DNA of 64,000 bases from Rubripirellula tenax (GCF_007860125.1 NZ_SJPW01000008.1:96460-160459), one strand, 5' to 3'. Numbered from the stretch's first letter, positions 46,201 through 55,582 are shown. Notes: generated by a model not told the origin, from the sequence alone. Made by a program: numbers and translations.

Positions 46201-48320
46201 GTGACTTCGTGCGGATGGCGGTGTCGGTCCAGGACACCGGCCCCATTCGCGGTGCGACGGTGGCTGCGGAAATCACGGCACCCGAAATTTTCGAATCCGG
46301 TGACGTCCCCAATGGTAACTCCTTTCGTGCACAATCGTACGTTTCCGAAAACGTGATGGTTGAGGATATCAACGTGCGCGTCCAGGCTTTTCACCCGAAC
46401 CTTGCCGACCTTGACATTGTCCTGATTTCGCCCAATGGAAGCCGTGTGACGCTGGCAAGCGATCGAACTGGCGAGGTCTATGCCAACACGTTGTTTGATG
46501 ACGATGCGGATCAGTCGCTCTCGAACGGGAGCCCGGATTTTGACGGTTCATTTCGCCCCGAGGGTTCGCTGGCGCGATTTGACGGATTAGACGCCCATGG
46601 CGTTTGGACTCTCGAAATCACCGACGACAATTCATCGATCGCCGGTGGGCGACTCAACGACTGGCAACTCATCCTTAACGGTGAAGCCGTACCACACACG
46701 CAAATCTCGAATCAACACGTCGCCCTTTTTGACGATGGCAACCACAACGACGGAGACGCGAACGACGGCGTCTACGCAAACGACATTTTTCTAGGAGGCT
46801 ACGCGGGTGCCTACGACGTCCAGTTTCACGTCGACGGCAGTTCAAACAATCAGATTCGATTCGTTCGCGAACCAAACCAATCGATCCAGTATGGCGAAAC
46901 TGACTCGTTTCTTCGGGACCGCGGTTTCCTCGATAACGCGACAGGCGGTCGCATCGAATTCGGCAACGTTGTGGTCGGATCAAATGCGATTGCCCGCTAT
47001 CGCTTTCAGAACTTCTCGGATCGAAACAGGTTGTTGCTCAGTGGGTTTTCACTTCCTGATGGTGTAACCGTTGTCAATTCGCCGCCCGCCGCTTTGCTTC
47101 CTGGCGAGGTGGCAATTTTTGACTTAAAGCTCGATACGAAAGTCGCCACAGCATTGAACGGCATCAGTTCACTTAGCTATTCGATTGAGCTTAACGGTGA
47201 ACCGACATTGCCGGTCTTCGTGCGCGTGCCGATCGCTGGAAATGTGCTCTCATCCGAAATCAACGTGACCACCTCGGATGACGAAAGTGACGGTGACATC
47301 TCCGATGGCAACCTCTCGCTTCGAGAAGCCATTCAACTCGTCCAACAAAACGCGGTAAAGCGAATCATTCGCATTGATCCCTTAATCTTCGGCGAGACTT
47401 TGACATTTGACATAGGAACCGGATTCACTGTTCCGGCTTCCGGCTTGCAAATCGAGGGTTCTGACTCGAGCAGTACGCTTCGTATCCTCGGCGATCAAGT
47501 CGTGCTTGACTTAGCAGATTCAAGAGTCGCATTGACTGGCTTCCCGAACCTTGACTTGTCCGCGCCCGACGTCAATGTTATCCGACTCAACGCACAAGTT
47601 CTCGAATCACTCTCGCCCATCCGTCGCAAATTGCTTGCGACCCTGGGAGAGGGCGATCAACTCGATTTGACAGACGTCGATGAATGGCGCATGTCGGCCC
47701 CGAGCATCGGCAGAGATTTTCTTTCCACTGCAATCAACGGAAATGCAACCATTCAGGCCAAGGTGCCGCACCCGTGGCAGAACTTTTTACGAGCAAGTGA
47801 CATCAGCAACGACGGTACCATCAGCGCTCGCGATGCACTGCTGATTATCAATGAACTCGGTTTCCGTCGCTTTTCAGATGATGGAACAAAGAATTTGGAT
47901 GATCCGTTCACGTTATCGACTTGGCCAAACATCTATTTCGATCAAAACGGTGACGATCGCGTTACCGCACTCGATGCTTTGCGAGTGATCAATGAATTGG
48001 CGCGTCAGTCTTCGTCGATGACTGAGAGCGAGGCAGAAGAAGTTGTATCGACGCCGCCGTTCGTCCCGCAATTGGAATACGCGTCAACGAAACCAGACAT
48101 CAATGACGAATTAGCGCGGTCCAGCTTGTCGGATCAGCCCACAGCAAGGAAGGTTTCGGCGATTCCATTGACCGGTTTCGATCAGTACGCGAGGGACAAG
48201 ATAGTCGATGAAGTAATTGTGGATGAATTGTTCGCCAGCGATGCAAAGCGATCAAGTGACTTGATCTGGGAATCAATCGTCGTCGCGGAATTGAGTGACG
48301 AGAGAATCAAGACGGCTTAG
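43215..48320 (+). CDS. Giant secreted multidomain protein: HExxH, vWA, P-domain, dockerin
   Basis: The ATG at 43215 gives 1701 aa; a TTG 51 bases upstream is less likely. The N-terminus is basic with the planctomycete motif RLEDRRLL. At about 176 lies GHEVLHLLGHSHTH, a zincin-like HExxHxxGH. At about 335-385 FYYLGHASHLLQDMTLPAHV resembles zinc phospholipase C/P1 nuclease helices. A von Willebrand A domain (about 685-870) carries the MIDAS motif DRSTS and LLSDG. A P/Homo-B domain (about 1040-1155) has DLDIVLISPNGSRVTL and GVWTLEITD. Then come a CSLREAI-like part (GNLSLREAIQLV) and two dockerin-type calcium loops (about 1530-1600, ISARDALLIINELG and DDRVTALDALRVINEL). Surface location is likely; its substrate is unknown. 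Confidence 0.9.
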   Translation: MKTKKRRTLGFQRLEDRRLLAVSAVAVTSHHAGRAGESGNADVQTVYLDADGADTAYRGPIQVDPLRVPAFSASRSGLAGSEQRIVERSLEILNYNFSRQGVRFTAIQPPANVAYSTVYVGGDDTPFESYGTFLGLAEKVDIGNEDRNDRAFIFPEEFDQTMTIDQYSSVLSDVIGHEVLHLLGHSHTHSVGQGLLAEVAYSQEVHVWLSGQGEELFRNEFGETSFTEHLNQFGQGAFDEDEAYRGQFGNTDDFDHPSIRHFWDPDGGFGDGLAAGYDSAINRAAEHVTGGVPITGISGDLFANLPNPEIKLRPWRGGEGAAARYETDTSTAFYYLGHASHLLQDMTLPAHVHKDPHLDRPTLFAAIGFDPLGNDFDPYHDWIDSVPFTTTPEVYDLEVERTAGFEDFESFIEPRKRYLDFKIPSLDAIKIRSAAEIDSEFRPGTTSVDLGGFIQLFKTTAEIADNFDSKDADGEGAFVNGGMGGFRGEGTLIGDDGSYNEWTRGELDTLGRVLIPRAITDVAELVSYFYGVVDQESPQIAFLAIDPHDPDAGDANIVPKVVSDPVITLRVATTDQGTGDTGIGKSTFKFEYRELLSDGVWGDWQGSNPDGRWLDWSDDTGSPSDASHFTANVNNPGEDFTGKPGAIAEASFKGESYRTYGFRATVKDGGGNEKTAEAYVKIEPKVVSVVQVIDRSTSMEDNRKIDSAKLSAELFISLLLENDRIGISSFAGDASTDFAIAEIQPANGDVQRRAKEAVRDITLTGEDDPLGRTPGTSIGSGLRDASNQLDMLQQQSGRAIVLLSDGMNNRFPDAQDVLDAIDDDIAVYTIGFGADAQSLSEIASDTGGVYYASGRLSNLQAIYAQIEGKLRGEQTVQRTSGIVMPGVPVELPFLVDATQESVTLVLTWPGSDLDLELMSPQGIRITSQDADDDESVEFIGGETFEVIRLRGPEIGQWQARVIPKVVDPLGEPFVVLTQSETSIVAVPTSAQVVDMGDFVRMAVSVQDTGPIRGATVAAEITAPEIFESGDVPNGNSFRAQSYVSENVMVEDINVRVQAFHPNLADLDIVLISPNGSRVTLASDRTGEVYANTLFDDDADQSLSNGSPDFDGSFRPEGSLARFDGLDAHGVWTLEITDDNSSIAGGRLNDWQLILNGEAVPHTQISNQHVALFDDGNHNDGDANDGVYANDIFLGGYAGAYDVQFHVDGSSNNQIRFVREPNQSIQYGETDSFLRDRGFLDNATGGRIEFGNVVVGSNAIARYRFQNFSDRNRLLLSGFSLPDGVTVVNSPPAALLPGEVAIFDLKLDTKVATALNGISSLSYSIELNGEPTLPVFVRVPIAGNVLSSEINVTTSDDESDGDISDGNLSLREAIQLVQQNAVKRIIRIDPLIFGETLTFDIGTGFTVPASGLQIEGSDSSSTLRILGDQVVLDLADSRVALTGFPNLDLSAPDVNVIRLNAQVLESLSPIRRKLLATLGEGDQLDLTDVDEWRMSAPSIGRDFLSTAINGNATIQAKVPHPWQNFLRASDISNDGTISARDALLIINELGFRRFSDDGTKNLDDPFTLSTWPNIYFDQNGDDRVTALDALRVINELARQSSSMTESEAEEVVSTPPFVPQLEYASTKPDINDELARSSLSDQPTARKVSAIPLTGFDQYARDKIVDEVIVDELFASDAKRSSDLIWESIVVAELSDERIKTA

Positions 48321-48858
48321 TTCGTGACAACGTGCGAACAGCTATCGAGGCTATTTCGACCCGGCGCGATTGGTAAAGACAAGCATCTCTTGCTGCCCAA
48401 AAAAGCAAGTAGCATGCGGGTTCTTGGGAAGCCGCATCAAATTCGCTCCACCGCTGACTTCGGTATTGGTGCTTAAAAATCACTCTAGAATTCAAGAGTC
48501 TGACAAACTCGAAATCTGAAGACGTCCGCACCGAGAGTTTTAACGAGTTTAAAAACGTGCGGGCGGCGGGACAGGCAGCAATCTTTTCACAGATCGAATC
48601 GATCGGCTGGCCAGCATCGCATTAAATTTTTCGCATTTATGCGCACGGGGATGATTTCTGAACGGAAGGCGAAACGCACAGTGCCGCCACGTTGCAAAGG
48701 GTCGAAATGCCGGCACGGCGACGTGGCAAGAATACGGGCCACATCCATTTGGACTTGGATGCGGTGGAAATGGCGTTTCGTCAATCCGCCTAACCAATCA
48801 GCCAGCATTTGACGGCGACAGTGACGCATTGAAGTTGGTTGCAACGTGGATGACACGA
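48321..48858. other. Intergenic stretch without a supported gene
   Basis: This region lies between the converging multidomain and sensor kinase genes. Short frames only; no hairpin with T run could be picked out by eye. Confidence 0.5.
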
Positions 48859-50130
48859 TCACGAATCGCTGGGCAAACGGATCATGAACTTCGCTCCGCC
48901 CAATGGGCTGTCCGTCACGTTTACATCGCCACCCAACAGTTCGCAAATGCGTCGAACCAGTGCGAGCCCAAGTCCAGTGCCCGGATGTGAATCGCCGGAC
49001 AGTCTTCGGAAGGGCTCGAATACCGATTGTCGATCTTCCGGTGGAATGCCGTCACCATCTTCTTCAACAAAGATGCAGTAACTTTGATCCTGCTTGGACA
49101 CGCCTACGACCACTTTCGAATGCGCGTACTTGCCAGCGTTGCTGACCAGATTATCGACTGCCCGCTGAATGGTGACCCGATTGGTGCTCAATTCAGCTTG
49201 ATTGGGACTCTGGATGCTCTGAAAGTCGATCGCTGGATAGAGCGGTTCATATGTCTGGATCGCTTCGGATACAACGGAATCTAGGCTGACCTGCTCTCGA
49301 TCGACGGCCTCAGTTCCGGAATCGTGTCGAGTGTATTCCAACAGCTCACCTACCAGTTTATCTAGCTTGTCGGTCGCTTCGTCGATCGAATCGATCCGCA
49401 GCTCCCGTTTCGTGCGATCATCAGCCGATCGAACCAACTCGGTTGCGAATCGAATGCGAGCCAAAGGCGTCCGCAGTTCGTGTGACACCGCTTGCAACAA
49501 TTCCTTTTGCGACCTTAGCAGCGACTCAACGCGATCGGCCATATTGTTGAATGCTCCGACGATTGGAAGGACGCCCTTCTTGTTTCCGCCATCAATACGA
49601 GCGGACAGATCACCACTCGCAATCGCCAAAGCAGTTCGCTCAACATTCCTAAATTGCCTCGCGATCGGACGCAGTAGAACGGCGATCGCGCCAGCCGCCA
49701 GTAAGAACACGCTGCCGAGCCCCAGCAGCACATCACTTTGCGCCGGACCGACAAATTCGGGCAGCGGCCCGAACTCGACCAATTGATCGGTGCCAGTGAT
49801 TGCCACGTCAATTTTCCCCCAGTGAAAAACCGCCTCCCCTCGCTCAATCCGAGCGTTCATCGCCGCAGCCATTGGTCGGGCTTCACGATCAACGATCATG
49901 ACCGGATACGCGAATCGACCGCGGACCTGTTCAAGCGTCTTTGCAAATTTTTCTTTACCACCGTCGATCAAATCGTCGCGCGCCGAGATCGCGCCGCCGC
50001 TGAGTGCGTCTTCAATCACGGCGATGTTTTTCGCTTGGGTCGTTCCGCGAAACACGTATGCCTGGATCAACCATGCCACGAACAGAATCAACAGCACGCC
50101 CAGGTAAAATCGAAGGAACAGACGCGTCAT
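48859..50130 (-). CDS. Membrane sensor histidine kinase (RstB/CpxA-like)
   Basis: The 423-aa protein has a first transmembrane helix (about 5-27), a short periplasmic domain and a second helix (about 133-153). A HAMP domain follows (RPIARQFRNVERTALAIASG, then DLSARI). The H-box is AVSHELRTPLARIRFA with H217, and the ATPase domain has the N-box RAVDNLVSNAGKYA, EDGDGI and HPGTGLGLALV. It is the usual layout of envelope-stress kinases. The gene overlaps the response regulator stop by 4 bases and is the second gene of the pair. The signal is unknown. Confidence 0.94.
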   Translation of the reverse strand: MTRLFLRFYLGVLLILFVAWLIQAYVFRGTTQAKNIAVIEDALSGGAISARDDLIDGGKEKFAKTLEQVRGRFAYPVMIVDREARPMAAAMNARIERGEAVFHWGKIDVAITGTDQLVEFGPLPEFVGPAQSDVLLGLGSVFLLAAGAIAVLLRPIARQFRNVERTALAIASGDLSARIDGGNKKGVLPIVGAFNNMADRVESLLRSQKELLQAVSHELRTPLARIRFATELVRSADDRTKRELRIDSIDEATDKLDKLVGELLEYTRHDSGTEAVDREQVSLDSVVSEAIQTYEPLYPAIDFQSIQSPNQAELSTNRVTIQRAVDNLVSNAGKYAHSKVVVGVSKQDQSYCIFVEEDGDGIPPEDRQSVFEPFRRLSGDSHPGTGLGLALVRRICELLGGDVNVTDSPLGGAKFMIRLPSDS

Positions 50131-50819
50131 GTCGGTTTCGCCATCAAATATCCAACGCCGCGAACGGATTTGATTCGCGTCGGATGATTCGGATCGTCGT
50201 GGAGCTTCTTGCGCAAACGCGAAACTCGCAAGTCAATCGAACGGTCCAGTCCATCGTAAGGGAACTCCAACAAGTCGAGATAGATCCCCTTACGATCAAC
50301 GACCGTGCCTGCCCGCATTGCCAAATAGGCTAGCAAGTCGTACTCGGCCGTCGTCAGTTCGACGGTTACCCCCGCGACCCAAACGATCCGCGTCGACGGC
50401 TCGATCTCAAGATCACCGACCTCGATCCGATTGCTGGCTTCGCCCATCAATGACGTCTCGCCGCGGCGAAGGTGAACCTTCAACCGTGCGAGCAATGCGC
50501 GTGGACGGACGGGCTTGGTCATGAAATCGTCGGCACCGATTTCCAAAGCGATCACTTCGTCAACCTCTTCACCGCGGGCAGTCAACATGATGATCGGCCC
50601 ACCATAAGCGGGCCGTACGCGACGACAGACGCTGAACCCGTCGACACCCGGCAGCCCGATATCCAGCACGATAGCGTCATAAGGATCTCGCAAGATTCGC
50701 TCAATCGCAACCTCGCCGTTTCCCTCGATCGTGACATCGAAGCCGTGCTCGACTAAGAATTCTTGAACCATCGTTGCCAACGGCGCATCATCCTCAACAA
50801 GCAGAATGTGTGATGTCAT
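50127..50819 (-). CDS. OmpR/PhoB-family response regulator (RstA-like)
   Basis: The 230-aa protein has a receiver domain with EDD (9-11), phospho-acceptor D53 in IVLDIGLPGVDGF, T in MLTARG and K in FMTKPV. A winged-helix DNA-binding domain follows (about 130-228: VELTTAEYDLLAYLAMRAGT, then LRKKLHDDPNHPTRIKSVRG and VGYLMAKP). It pairs with the kinase gene that it overlaps by 4 bases. The order regulator-kinase and the sequence suit the RstAB/CpxRA group. The helical exported protein gene upstream on the same strand may be in its regulon. Confidence 0.95.
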   Translation of the reverse strand: MTSHILLVEDDAPLATMVQEFLVEHGFDVTIEGNGEVAIERILRDPYDAIVLDIGLPGVDGFSVCRRVRPAYGGPIIMLTARGEEVDEVIALEIGADDFMTKPVRPRALLARLKVHLRRGETSLMGEASNRIEVGDLEIEPSTRIVWVAGVTVELTTAEYDLLAYLAMRAGTVVDRKGIYLDLLEFPYDGLDRSIDLRVSRLRKKLHDDPNHPTRIKSVRGVGYLMAKPT

Positions 50820-51043
50820 GGTAAAACTGTAAACTCGGAGATTTCGTTCGATCTAGATTGAAATTGCCACGGAGGGTGCTGCCGTCGTCGGCTACTTTTC
50901 GTCAAAGTCCAATCCGATGACAAAAGGGTAACTGGATTTGAGTGGATACTTTTGCCAACGTTTAGGCCTGACACTAGCGTATTAACCGTCACGTCGCCGA
51001 GTATCCCGTCACGACATCAATCCGCGTCGTTCGAATCGTCTTG

Positions 51044-51820
51044 TTATTTCTTCGCCGCTTCGTCTTTTTCGATCGTGTTCCATATCTCTTCGCCTTGCTC
51101 GCGAGACAGTTGACCTTTCTCGACTGCGGCTTCCGTTTTAGGTCCGATTTGATTTCCCTTGATCCATTCCCATTTTTCCCAAGCTTCTCTTTCGCTCAAG
51201 TCGCCTCTCTCGACGGCTTCTTTCAAATCATCACCCAGCGACTCGATCCACGCCATGACCTCCTGCTGAATTTCAGCGCGACGAGCTTGATCGGGACGAT
51301 GTTGCCCCTGCTGGCTGAGCCGCTTTGCGATCCCAAAGACCTTGCCGATTTGTTGGTCTGAAAGCTTCAGTTGCGAGCGAAAATGTTCCCGCATCAGATC
51401 GGGCATCTCAAACTGCTCGTCGGACGAGCGCATCATCTGGACCAATCGCAGAACGACCCGCAACACGTGACCCCGTCGCTCACCTTCTATATCTGTTTCG
51501 CCGAGCATTTGCTGGACTCGGTCAACCGACGCTTCGTCAAATCCCAACCGTTCAAAGTGTTCCAGCAGTTCGGTTCGACTATCTTCCGCATGCTCACGAA
51601 CAAACTCTCTTTCTTTGCTTCCTTGATGCCGCGAAAATTCATGCAATGCGCGCAGCATCACGTGCGCCTGCTCGAGCGTCAGATCGCCGTCAGCAACGAT
51701 CTGGCCAAGCCACCGCTCAACGGCATCCGTGTTCTGAGCTTCCGCGGACCGACTGATGCAACTGATCATGATGACAAGGCATGACGACGCTAGAATGTGA
51801 CTGCAAATTTTTGAGTTCAT
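51044..51820 (-). CDS. Exported helical protein of unknown function
   Basis: The 258-aa protein has a signal peptide (about 1-28, ending SRSAEAQ) and is otherwise strongly charged and helical. Two repeats of the kind ERGDLSEREAWEKWEWIKG and EKGQLSREQGEEIWNTIEK near the C-terminus resemble the short helical repeats of EF-hand-free SHOCT-like or CpxP-like proteins. No known domain could be named. It lies 224 bp upstream of the response regulator gene in the same direction, as CpxP-like periplasmic sensors often lie beside two-component genes, but this parallel is only an inference. Confidence 0.7.
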   Translation of the reverse strand: MNSKICSHILASSCLVIMISCISRSAEAQNTDAVERWLGQIVADGDLTLEQAHVMLRALHEFSRHQGSKEREFVREHAEDSRTELLEHFERLGFDEASVDRVQQMLGETDIEGERRGHVLRVVLRLVQMMRSSDEQFEMPDLMREHFRSQLKLSDQQIGKVFGIAKRLSQQGQHRPDQARRAEIQQEVMAWIESLGDDLKEAVERGDLSEREAWEKWEWIKGNQIGPKTEAAVEKGQLSREQGEEIWNTIEKDEAAKK

Positions 51821-52034
51821 TTTATTCAGTTCCTATGATGCAACCAGAAAAATTGAGCGGAGAAGCGCGTCGAACGCGAACTGTTTCATTTGAACCACTG
51901 GCGTGCCCCGTCCGCGCAGCCAATCAAGACTACACAATCCGCCAGCATAGCAAGTTCAAACCCAGCTATCCCGATCCGCTGTGTACCGATTCGTGTCAAA
52001 AAGGTAGACACCACTCGGTCGTCGAAGTGCTCAA

Positions 52035-52142
52035 TAGCCAAGGCACTCTATTAGCCAAGGCACTCTATTAGCCAAGGCACTCTATTAGCCAAGGCACTCT
52101 ATTAGCCAAGGCACTTTATTAGCCAAGGCACTTTATTAGCCA
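52035..52142. repeat. Tandem repeat, 17-bp unit, six copies
   Basis: The unit TAGCCAAGGCACTCTAT is repeated head to tail about 6.3 times. The last two full copies have CTTTAT in place of CTCTAT. It lies directly before the hairpin at 52149 and the end of the truncated gene at 52616. The flanking stretch 51821-52034 holds no gene. Confidence 0.9.
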
Positions 52143-52616
52143 GTTCGCGATTCGCAGTGCTGCTTCCGTTCGGCCTACGGCCTCACTCCAGCAGCACTGC
52201 GAATCACCGATCCCAATTCCCCAACCCAATCTTTCATAACGCCTGGTACAGGAATTGGGGGCATCCCAGGTGTTGGTCTGATTGAATACCGCTGAGGTGC
52301 CGATTGCACTGTTGCCACCAACGGCGATGCCGCCGGATCCGATCTCAATACTGCCGATGCCGCTCAGGGTTGAGGGGCTACTGAAGTCAATGCCACCGAC
52401 TTGACGGGTGGTGGAAAGATCGACCGTTCCGCCAGTAAAAGTTGCCGTGTCGGTGACGAGGTCATTGGCGGGAGCTGTACCGCCCCAGTTGCCGCCATCC
52501 TCGTACGTGGTGCCGTCGCCAAGCCCGTCCCAATTGACAGTGCCCGCTTGCAAAGAATTACCCGTCGCCATCGAGGCTGCAATGAAAATCGCCAGCAATC
52601 GTCTCTTGTAATTCAT
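52116..52616 (-). pseudogene. Autotransporter-strand/PEP-CTERM-type protein, truncated
   Basis: The frame from ATG 52616 has a signal peptide (MNYKRRLLAIFIAASMATGN then SLQAG). The N-terminal module is typical of proteins with autotransporter-associated beta-strand repeats (GTVNWDGLGDGTTYEDGGNW, then DTATFTGGTVDLS and GIGSIEIGSGGIAV). After about 52257 the sequence changes to unrelated codons that run through the hairpin and the first tandem repeat copies. Full family members have several hundred residues and a PEP-CTERM tail, both missing here. The break coincides with the repeats. Confidence 0.65.
52149..52205. repeat. Perfect 16-bp inverted repeat (hairpin)
   Basis: GATTCGCAGTGCTGCT (52149-52164) and AGCAGCACTGCGAATC (52190-52205) are exact complements around a 25-base loop that itself contains GGCCTACGGCC. 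The form is that of a mobile palindromic unit (REP- or MITE-like) rather than a terminator, as there is no T run. Confidence 0.75.
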
Positions 52617-52892
52617 ATCTATGTACTCGTTGTCTCGGATGCGAGCCGAACCAGCCCGCGAGAATGATGGTATGACGTGAAAGGGGGGATCTTGCTCGGA
52701 AACGTAGGGTTTCCGGATGCAGACGGTCGTCCGAGTGTAATGAGGGGAGGTGCGGTTGGGTTGGCTGGGCAAGATATGTGTCTAATAATTTTTTCATAAA
52801 ACGTTCCTTTGGAGGGGTCGGCGGCAACCCGAAGAGGGGGGTGCTTTTGGGCAGCCCCACCGGATCCTTTGCAACTGCGGCGGGCGTGGCAA

Positions 52893-54167
52893 CTACGGGT
52901 CCACTTTGACTTCATCCAGGCTTACGCCCAGCGTCCGTTTGGCGATCGCGTCGAGCTGTTCTTTGGATCCTTGGATGTGCAGCGTCGTTTGCACATGTCG
53001 CATTGTTTCGCCGGGTTTCAGCGCAGCGGCAGGCGACGACGTTTCCAGTTCATAGAATGGTCCTAGGGGCGGTTCGCCCGGTGCGGGTGAACCATCGTTG
53101 TACGCGTTGAGTACGTCACCGTCGTAGGGCTTCTCTTGATGTTCCCACATCGAATTGACGTAGCCAAAGGGCGCATCCTGGACGTTGTAAGTCACAATGT
53201 TTAGCACACCACCATCGGCGTCATAGCTGCCCGCAATGCCTTTGGAACGCGCTGGAGTAACGCCGATCTTGCCACGATGGGTGCCATCACCTTTGAAGAA
53301 CAGGACGTCGTCGTGAACCGTCAAATAGTCCGGCGGCACCTTGCCGAAGTAAGCATCGTTGACCGTTGGCCCCAGGTCCGCTTCCTCACCCGCCTTGAAC
53401 GGAATCACCACCGTTGTTCGGGGCGACGGATTGTACATTCCCAAAATCCAAATCGATGGCAATCCGGTTTCGGGTGACCAGGACTTATCGCCGCGATTGG
53501 TCAGACTATTGTCGGTTTGGTAAGCGACACATTTGACGCCGTCGGGCAGCGCCGGGCCACCGAGCGCAGTTGCGACCGCGTCGTCGTCGAGCAAGCGAAC
53601 CGTTCGTTGGATGCCCATCAAGAACTTCGTCCCGCTGAAGTTCGTCATCTCGCAATCACGCCGAAACGTAGCCGACGTCGCCGATTGCTCGACCAATTCG
53701 AAGGGTTCGGTATCGATCGCCGCGGGCGTGGTCCAGTCGTCAAACTCGAACTTCGAACCGGGTTGGAAGAATAATGCAAATTGGCCTCCTTCGGGCCCCA
53801 ACCAAAATCGCTCTTCGCCGCCGAAGATGTAGATATGCTCTTCAAGCTTTCCCTTGCGTTGCCCAGGCGAAAGCAACCCTGCTTCGATGACCTTGCGGTT
53901 GATCCAACCAAAGCTCGGTCCATTCCCGCGATCAACGGTGCTGGTCATCACGCGACCCTGGTAGTCAGGGGCCACGGCGACCGCGGCTCCCTTACTTTCC
54001 AGCAACACGATCGGCGTATGCTTTGTCAGAAAATCCAGATCAGCCTGGAACGTTTTCGTTGCAATGAGACTCTCCTGAGCAATGGTCATGTCAACTCCGC
54101 AATGCGTCGTAAGAAAAAGGAAGAGTGGCAAAGTGGTTTTGTGAATCAGTTTTAGCTTCGTTCGCAT
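52893..54167 (-). CDS. Secreted DUF6786-like protein
   Basis: The 424-aa protein has an N-terminal hydrophobic export segment (TTLPLFLFLTTHCGVDMTIA). The body reads LDFLTKHTPIVLLESKGAAV, APDYQGRVMTSTV, FGGEERFWLGPEGGQFALFF and VTYNVQDAPFGYVNSMWEHQ. This resembles the DUF6786 family found beside sugar-active enzymes in Planctomycetes and Bacteroidetes. The GPEGGQF and YQGRV patterns recall galactose-mutarotase-like folds, but no catalytic assignment is safe. It lies 249 bp after the glycosidase at 54417 on the same strand, in a polysaccharide-use locus. Confidence 0.78.
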   Translation of the reverse strand: MRTKLKLIHKTTLPLFLFLTTHCGVDMTIAQESLIATKTFQADLDFLTKHTPIVLLESKGAAVAVAPDYQGRVMTSTVDRGNGPSFGWINRKVIEAGLLSPGQRKGKLEEHIYIFGGEERFWLGPEGGQFALFFQPGSKFEFDDWTTPAAIDTEPFELVEQSATSATFRRDCEMTNFSGTKFLMGIQRTVRLLDDDAVATALGGPALPDGVKCVAYQTDNSLTNRGDKSWSPETGLPSIWILGMYNPSPRTTVVIPFKAGEEADLGPTVNDAYFGKVPPDYLTVHDDVLFFKGDGTHRGKIGVTPARSKGIAGSYDADGGVLNIVTYNVQDAPFGYVNSMWEHQEKPYDGDVLNAYNDGSPAPGEPPLGPFYELETSSPAAALKPGETMRHVQTTLHIQGSKEQLDAIAKRTLGVSLDEVKVDP

Positions 54168-54416
54168 GTCTCGTTCTCGCCGCGGGATGATGGGGCTAGG
54201 AAATTTCGGGTTCCGCTCAATGCCTTAGTTCGCAAGCATTGGATATTCGTCGATCGTGTCACTTCGCCGACCGAGGCGGGCAGGGCGTTCACACTGTCTG
54301 CTAATTAAGTCTCGTCGATTGTTGGTCCGTCAGTGCGGCAAGGGCGATGCCAGCATGTCCAAGTTGTAGACCAATTGATCCGATGTGGTGGCGATCGCGA
54401 TTCGGCCCGACTTGGC

Positions 54417-55394
54417 TTAATTCACCTCGTTGAGATCGAATCGCTGGATGAACGGCAGAAAGCCGCCTCGTTTACCGATGTGAACGCCCCACTGGATCTG
54501 TTTCCCATCGCCGCTTTGATTGAACGCTTCGGGACGATAGGCGCCCGCCGCAGTCGGGACGGAGATGATTTTGTGTGTCTTGGAAAACCGGAATCCATCT
54601 TCCGAGTAGAGAATGGAACGGGTGATCTGTTTCGGGCCGGTGGTGCCAATCATCGCGGCCACTCCGGAACCTTGTGGCCAGACCATCACTTCATGGTTGC
54701 CCGGAATGACGGGGTTGTTTTCATACTTCACGTACGGCCCTTCCGGCTTGTCTGCGATGGCGACGCCCATCTGAGTCTGCGCGGGGCTTTTGCCGAGTTG
54801 ACGCCCTTTGTAATAAAACCAGTACTTTTCATCGCGCACCAATAAACAGGCATCGTCGATCAAGTGGCTGTCGAAGTCATCGGGATTGTCGCTGTTGCGA
54901 AGTGCCGGATTGGTCGCCAATCGTTCCCACGGACCATCCGCGGAATCCGAGACTGCGATGCCAATTTTCGAATCTGGATGGAAACCCTTGCCAAACGTTT
55001 TGGACGTGCCGGTATAGAACAACCAGTAACGGTCCTCGGCAACCAGGATGTTGGGTGTGAAGACGCTTGCGCCTTCCCAAGTGCCCGCTTCACCTTTGGC
55101 GAGCGCCATTCCTTTTTCGGTCCATTGGTGACCATCCGGCGACGTCGCGTACCAAATAGTAGCGTCGTAACCCGGCGAGATCTTGCCCTTCGAGTACCAG
55201 ACGTAATAAAGATCGCCAACCTTGATAATGTCGCTCGGGTCGCGACGCATCACGCCTTCTTCCGCACCGATACCCGACAACTCGGAATAGGTTACTTCCA
55301 CGGTACCGAGTCGATTGTCTTGCGAATGAGAGGCAACGGAAGTCACCGCAAGCATCGTAGCCGCACCGAGGATTTGACAAAGAGTACGTTTCAT
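54417..55394 (-). CDS. Secreted glycoside hydrolase, GH117/GH43-like propeller
   Basis: The 325-aa protein has a signal peptide (about 1-24, MKRTLCQILGAATMLAVTSV then ASHS). Its five-bladed propeller motifs are MRRDPSDIIKVGDLYYVWYS, DATIWYATSPDGHQWTEKG, SVFTPNILVAEDRYWLFYTG, DDACLLVRDEKYWFYYKGRQ and NHEVMVWPQGSGVAAMI. The RDPSD start and the HEVMVWPQGSG part agree with GH117-like enzymes (exo-acting on agar-type oligosaccharides) more than with GH43 arabinanases. Clan assignment between these two is not certain by eye. It is likely to act in the periplasm with the neighbouring fucosidase. Confidence 0.82.
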   Translation of the reverse strand: MKRTLCQILGAATMLAVTSVASHSQDNRLGTVEVTYSELSGIGAEEGVMRRDPSDIIKVGDLYYVWYSKGKISPGYDATIWYATSPDGHQWTEKGMALAKGEAGTWEGASVFTPNILVAEDRYWLFYTGTSKTFGKGFHPDSKIGIAVSDSADGPWERLATNPALRNSDNPDDFDSHLIDDACLLVRDEKYWFYYKGRQLGKSPAQTQMGVAIADKPEGPYVKYENNPVIPGNHEVMVWPQGSGVAAMIGTTGPKQITRSILYSEDGFRFSKTHKIISVPTAAGAYRPEAFNQSGDGKQIQWGVHIGKRGGFLPFIQRFDLNEVN

Positions 55395-55582
55395 GAAATT
55401 AGCATCTGCTTGTTGGCGTGTTCACATCGAAACCGTTCACAGTCCGGTACTGGAACTTCGGCGACGATCACCACAGGATCGATGAATTGGAAAAGGCAAC
55501 CCTTTCGTTCAAGCGGAGATCAACACAACCGCAACGCAAGCTTTCAACGATCGGAGGCAGCGGTTGCTGCTTAAGAGATAGG

